From the NCBI GenBank assembly GCA_964425255.1, contig CAYRMV010000083.1:1-15357 (forward strand): a stretch of 15,357 nucleotides of DNA, written 5' to 3'. Position 1 is the stretch's first letter. The number at the start of each line of letters is the position of its first letter. Source of the DNA: CAYRMV01 sp964425255 (GTDB lineage: Bacteria; Bacteroidota; Bacteroidia; Flavobacteriales_D; Crocinitomicaceae). Below the pieces are notes generated by a model. The model did no database searches. It saw only the letters and a list, made by a program, of their open reading frames with translations, and was not told where the DNA came from. The position numbers and the translations under genes were made by a program. Positions 12,596 to 15,357 of this stretch are shown here, piece after piece.

Positions 12596-15357
12596 ATGAA
12601 CTTGAGGACTACTACTAGGATTTTTTCCATGGCATTCTATGCCTTTTTTTTACTGATTTCAACGGATGTATTTTCACAAGTACAATCAAGTGAAGATTGG
12701 TTATGGAATAATGAATTCTATAAAAATTTTAATCCAAACGACGAAATAATTGATCGAAGAACAATCGATACAAAACACTTTCGTAATGGGAACAAAGATG
12801 CGATAGCTGTAGTAGCTGCAGGACCGATTAATTATTTTGAAAACAACCGTTGGAACACAATTTATCATACCATTCTTCCAACGAGTGATGGTTTTCAAAA
12901 TCTTACAAACTTATTTAAATCATATTATCCGCAAACATCAACTGGTTTTGTTCGAACGAAATTCCAAAATGGTTTGGAAATCAAAGAAATGCAAAACATG
13001 AAAATGTATTACTTGGATGCCTCTGGTAATAAACTTTCAGAGATGAATATCGCCAGTAAAACAGGTTCAGTAGATTTTAATGAATTGACCTATCCACAAG
13101 TTTATGGAAATCATATTGATTTGCGTTTAACCCAACATTCCACCATGCGGAAGTTAGATTATGTGGTAAAAAATAGCAACGCATTTTCCGGTGTTTCCAC
13201 TTCAGCAAAACATGTTGTTTTTGAGGAAGTAGTTGAATTGCCTTCTGGTTGGACAGCCTCCTTGGTTGGAAATATGATTTATTTGAAAAACAGTGCTGGA
13301 GTAATTCAAGCTACGTATGAAAAGCCAGTAATCAGAGAAACCATCCCTCCCCATCATCACCATGCTAATGGCGAAGAGCATCACCACGATCACGAGATCG
13401 AAGGAAAATTTGAATTGGTTCATCAGGCAGGAAATAAAGTTTTGATTAAAACAATTGTTGATATGGCATGGCTGACCGATTCAGACCGTATTTTTCCTCT
13501 GTATATTGATCCTACGGGAAATTATTATCCAGACAATGCAGCACAATGGACGGGTCATTTTTCTTTGAATGGAACGAGCTTAACGAACTACGGCACAACA
13601 ACTATTGGTTCTCGAATCAACGAGGACATGCGTTTGGGTAGATTGGATGAATCGACAGATAAATTTTTGAACTCTTGGGCAAAATTTAATTTAACAGCAA
13701 TTCCTGACAATTCAATTATTTGTAATGTTCGATTGAATTACACCGTTTATAGTACGTATTCTGCCGATACAGATTGTGGCACAAATGTTAGAATTAGGCA
13801 TCTTGCAAATGACCCCGTTTCTGCTGGAAATGCTGCACTTTTGGCAGATATTCGAGATGGAGATATATTTTTAACTCGAAACTTTGGAGGTAATCCTGTG
13901 GGTTCAAATGGTTCAAAAACAACACCAAATTTTGCTAATATTCAACATGTTCAGAATGGATTAATTCCTAATTGGGTAGGTTTAGGATTTGAATTTTATG
14001 CTGGAGGACCACATAATACATGTTATGTTAACATTCGAGGATATGCTCAAACAGCAAAACCATTTTTAATTATTGATTACAGCGATGTAACTGGCTGGAC
14101 AACTGTTGGGTACACTGCTGCGGCTAATGGGACAATTCCAGCTAATCCAAACTGTACAAACTGGTCGAACACTTGGTGTGCTGGTTCGGGTACTTTTTCT
14201 CAGATAAATCCACTAACTCAAGGTGTAAATTACACGGTAGAAAATCTTGGAACTACTGCCTGTGGAACAGCTATGCCAAATGCTTACATGCAAGCTTGGG
14301 CTCCAGGAGGAACAAATTGCGGAAGAACTCCTTTAGGCTCACCTGCATTAAATAGTTTTTCGTTCAATGCTCCATCAAATGGAAGTTATTACTTCAATGT
14401 GTCAACGGGTCTTTGTGCATCTGCAAACACTTGTGGTCAATATACGGGACATGATTTTACAGGTCAATCTGCCGTTTTAAGATATAGACAAAACACAACT
14501 GTTACTAACACAACTTCTAATGCTGATATTTGTATTGGAGAGACAAAAAATTTAACTGCAACACTTGGTGGAACTCACGACAATCCAACAGTTCAATGGA
14601 CAATTACTGCTGGTGCTGGATTAGGTACTATTTCGGGTAATACATTTACTGCAGGAAGTACGCCAGGACAAGTGACTATTACAGCAACAGTTGGATTCTG
14701 TAGTGAAAGTATTACTTTTAACATTGTCAACGGACCTACTATCAATAATACAGATTTAACCATCTGTTCTGGACAACCCGTCAATATACCGATTTCAAGT
14801 TCTCCCCCTCAAGCTTCCTACACTTGGACTCAAGTTGCAAGTAATGTTTCAGGGTCTTCAAATGGAAGTGGCACTTCAATAAATCAAACTTTAACGCTCA
14901 ATTCTGGTACAACCGGTTCAGTTGTTTATACAATTACAGCCGGAAGTGGAGGATGTGTAACGACGAAACCAATTACTGTTACGGTAAATCAACCAGCTCA
15001 ACCAACCGTAGCATGTTACGAAACAGCGACATTCAATACGACAACTTGTGCATGGGATGTGACAGGAACGCAACCAGCACAACCAACGGTGGCTTGTTAT
15101 GAAACAGCGACATTCAACACGACAACTTGTTCGTGGGACGTAACGGGAACGCAACCAGCGCAACCAACCGTAGCTTGTTATGAAACAGCGACATTCAATA
15201 CGACAACTTGTGCTTGGGATGTAACAGGAACGCAACCAGCACAGCCAACCGTAGCATGTTATGAAACAGCGACATTCAACACGACAACTTGTTCGTGGGA
15301 CGTAACAGGAACACAGCCAGCACAGCCAACCGTAGCATGTTACGAAACAGCAACATT
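12596..15357 (+). CDS. Large secreted adhesin-like repeat protein, cut by window edge
   Basis: An open frame of 920 codons from ATG at 12596 runs past the right edge. Residues 1-28 are a signal peptide ending in VFSQ. Residues about 30-310 are a domain I do not recognise, with a histidine cluster (HHHH 253-256, HHHDH 262-266). Residues about 310-490 (NSWAKFNLTAIPDNSIICNV, then VRLNYTVYS) resemble a DNRLRE-type beta domain. A cysteine-rich segment covers about 500-640 (WCAGSGTF, NTCGQYTG). Two Ig/PKD-like modules follow (about 641-710 and 712-795), each with paired cysteines, then 27-residue repeats from residue 799 containing ACYETATFNTTTC and WDVTG. Such architecture is typical of Bacteroidota proteins exported by the type IX secretion system and used in adhesion or gliding, but the C-terminal sorting domain that would show this is outside the window. 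The gene lies 156 bases after folD and has its own candidate promoter. Confidence 0.85.
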   Translation, partial: MNLRTTTRIFSMAFYAFFLLISTDVFSQVQSSEDWLWNNEFYKNFNPNDEIIDRRTIDTKHFRNGNKDAIAVVAAGPINYFENNRWNTIYHTILPTSDGFQNLTNLFKSYYPQTSTGFVRTKFQNGLEIKEMQNMKMYYLDASGNKLSEMNIASKTGSVDFNELTYPQVYGNHIDLRLTQHSTMRKLDYVVKNSNAFSGVSTSAKHVVFEEVVELPSGWTASLVGNMIYLKNSAGVIQATYEKPVIRETIPPHHHHANGEEHHHDHEIEGKFELVHQAGNKVLIKTIVDMAWLTDSDRIFPLYIDPTGNYYPDNAAQWTGHFSLNGTSLTNYGTTTIGSRINEDMRLGRLDESTDKFLNSWAKFNLTAIPDNSIICNVRLNYTVYSTYSADTDCGTNVRIRHLANDPVSAGNAALLADIRDGDIFLTRNFGGNPVGSNGSKTTPNFANIQHVQNGLIPNWVGLGFEFYAGGPHNTCYVNIRGYAQTAKPFLIIDYSDVTGWTTVGYTAAANGTIPANPNCTNWSNTWCAGSGTFSQINPLTQGVNYTVENLGTTACGTAMPNAYMQAWAPGGTNCGRTPLGSPALNSFSFNAPSNGSYYFNVSTGLCASANTCGQYTGHDFTGQSAVLRYRQNTTVTNTTSNADICIGETKNLTATLGGTHDNPTVQWTITAGAGLGTISGNTFTAGSTPGQVTITATVGFCSESITFNIVNGPTINNTDLTICSGQPVNIPISSSPPQASYTWTQVASNVSGSSNGSGTSINQTLTLNSGTTGSVVYTITAGSGGCVTTKPITVTVNQPAQPTVACYETATFNTTTCAWDVTGTQPAQPTVACYETATFNTTTCSWDVTGTQPAQPTVACYETATFNTTTCAWDVTGTQPAQPTVACYETATFNTTTCSWDVTGTQPAQPTVACYETAT
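14990..15357 (+). repeat. 81-base in-frame tandem repeats in the adhesin gene
   Basis: Four complete units (14990-15070, 15071-15151, 15152-15232, 15233-15313) and 44 bases of a fifth encode 27 residues each, of the form QPAQPTVACYETATFNTTTC plus (A/S)WDVTGT. The array continues past the window. Units 1 and 3 read C-A-W with AAT and GAT codons; units 2 and 4 read C-S-W with AAC and GAC codons, so the duplication unit appears to be 162 bases. Each unit has two cysteines, suggesting a disulphide per repeat. Confidence 0.95.

Noticed and set aside
13202..13423. 73-codon minus-strand open frame
   Set aside because: It lies opposite the adhesin coding frame and has no supporting start signals or family resemblance.
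14918..15235. 105-codon minus-strand open frame with repeated residues
   Set aside because: It is the antisense reading of the 81-base adhesin repeats.
14990..15357. Tandem repeat considered as a CRISPR array
   Set aside because: Units are 81 bases, directly adjacent without unique spacers, and in frame with the coding sequence.

Overview
The window looks like a chromosomal segment of a Bacteroidota, most likely Flavobacteriales (a Crocinitomicaceae/Fluviicola-like genome is my guess, not proven). The grounds are Bacteroidota-type -7 promoter boxes (TAnnTTTG) upstream of several genes, a DUF2911 protein, a polysaccharide flippase near dut, an exosortase K/MSEP-CTERM pair, and a very large secreted adhesin-like protein with tandem repeats. 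Composition is AT-rich, with housekeeping genes such as asnS visibly richer in GC than the restriction gene at the left edge.

Layout. Positions 1-926 (minus strand) hold the N-terminal part of a restriction-modification protein that continues beyond the left edge; it has an HsdR-like PD-(D/E)XK nuclease core. Next on the minus strand are dut (dUTPase), a 508-base intergenic region with a structured repeat element and an intrinsic terminator, a secreted DUF2911 protein, a polysaccharide flippase, and an enoyl-CoA hydratase. The last two are one base apart and form an operon read from about 5112 leftwards. A divergent 152-base region separates them from a plus-strand gene for a secreted MORN-repeat protein (5265-6332).

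The most distinctive part is 6326-9662 (minus strand): xrtK, a 175-residue exosortase K, overlaps by 20 bases the gene for its only expected substrate, a 942-residue membrane protein ending in MSEP, a transmembrane helix and a basic tail. The substrate's middle looks like a VIT domain followed by a von Willebrand A-like domain. Its gene meets the MORN gene tail to tail with a 7-base overlap. Upstream lies asnS, closed by a strong terminator, so xrtK probably has its own promoter.

To the right, folD (plus strand, corrected start 11561) is followed by an open reading frame from 12596 to the right edge. It encodes at least 920 residues of a secreted protein with a histidine-rich patch, Ig/PKD-like segments and 81-base tandem repeats that alternate in two versions, giving a 162-base higher-order unit.

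Functionally the window mixes housekeeping (dUTP hydrolysis, Asn-tRNA charging, one-carbon folate metabolism, acyl-CoA hydration) with cell-envelope and surface functions (flippase, exosortase pair, MORN protein, adhesin) and one defence gene. No tRNA, rRNA, CRISPR array or insertion sequence was recognised.
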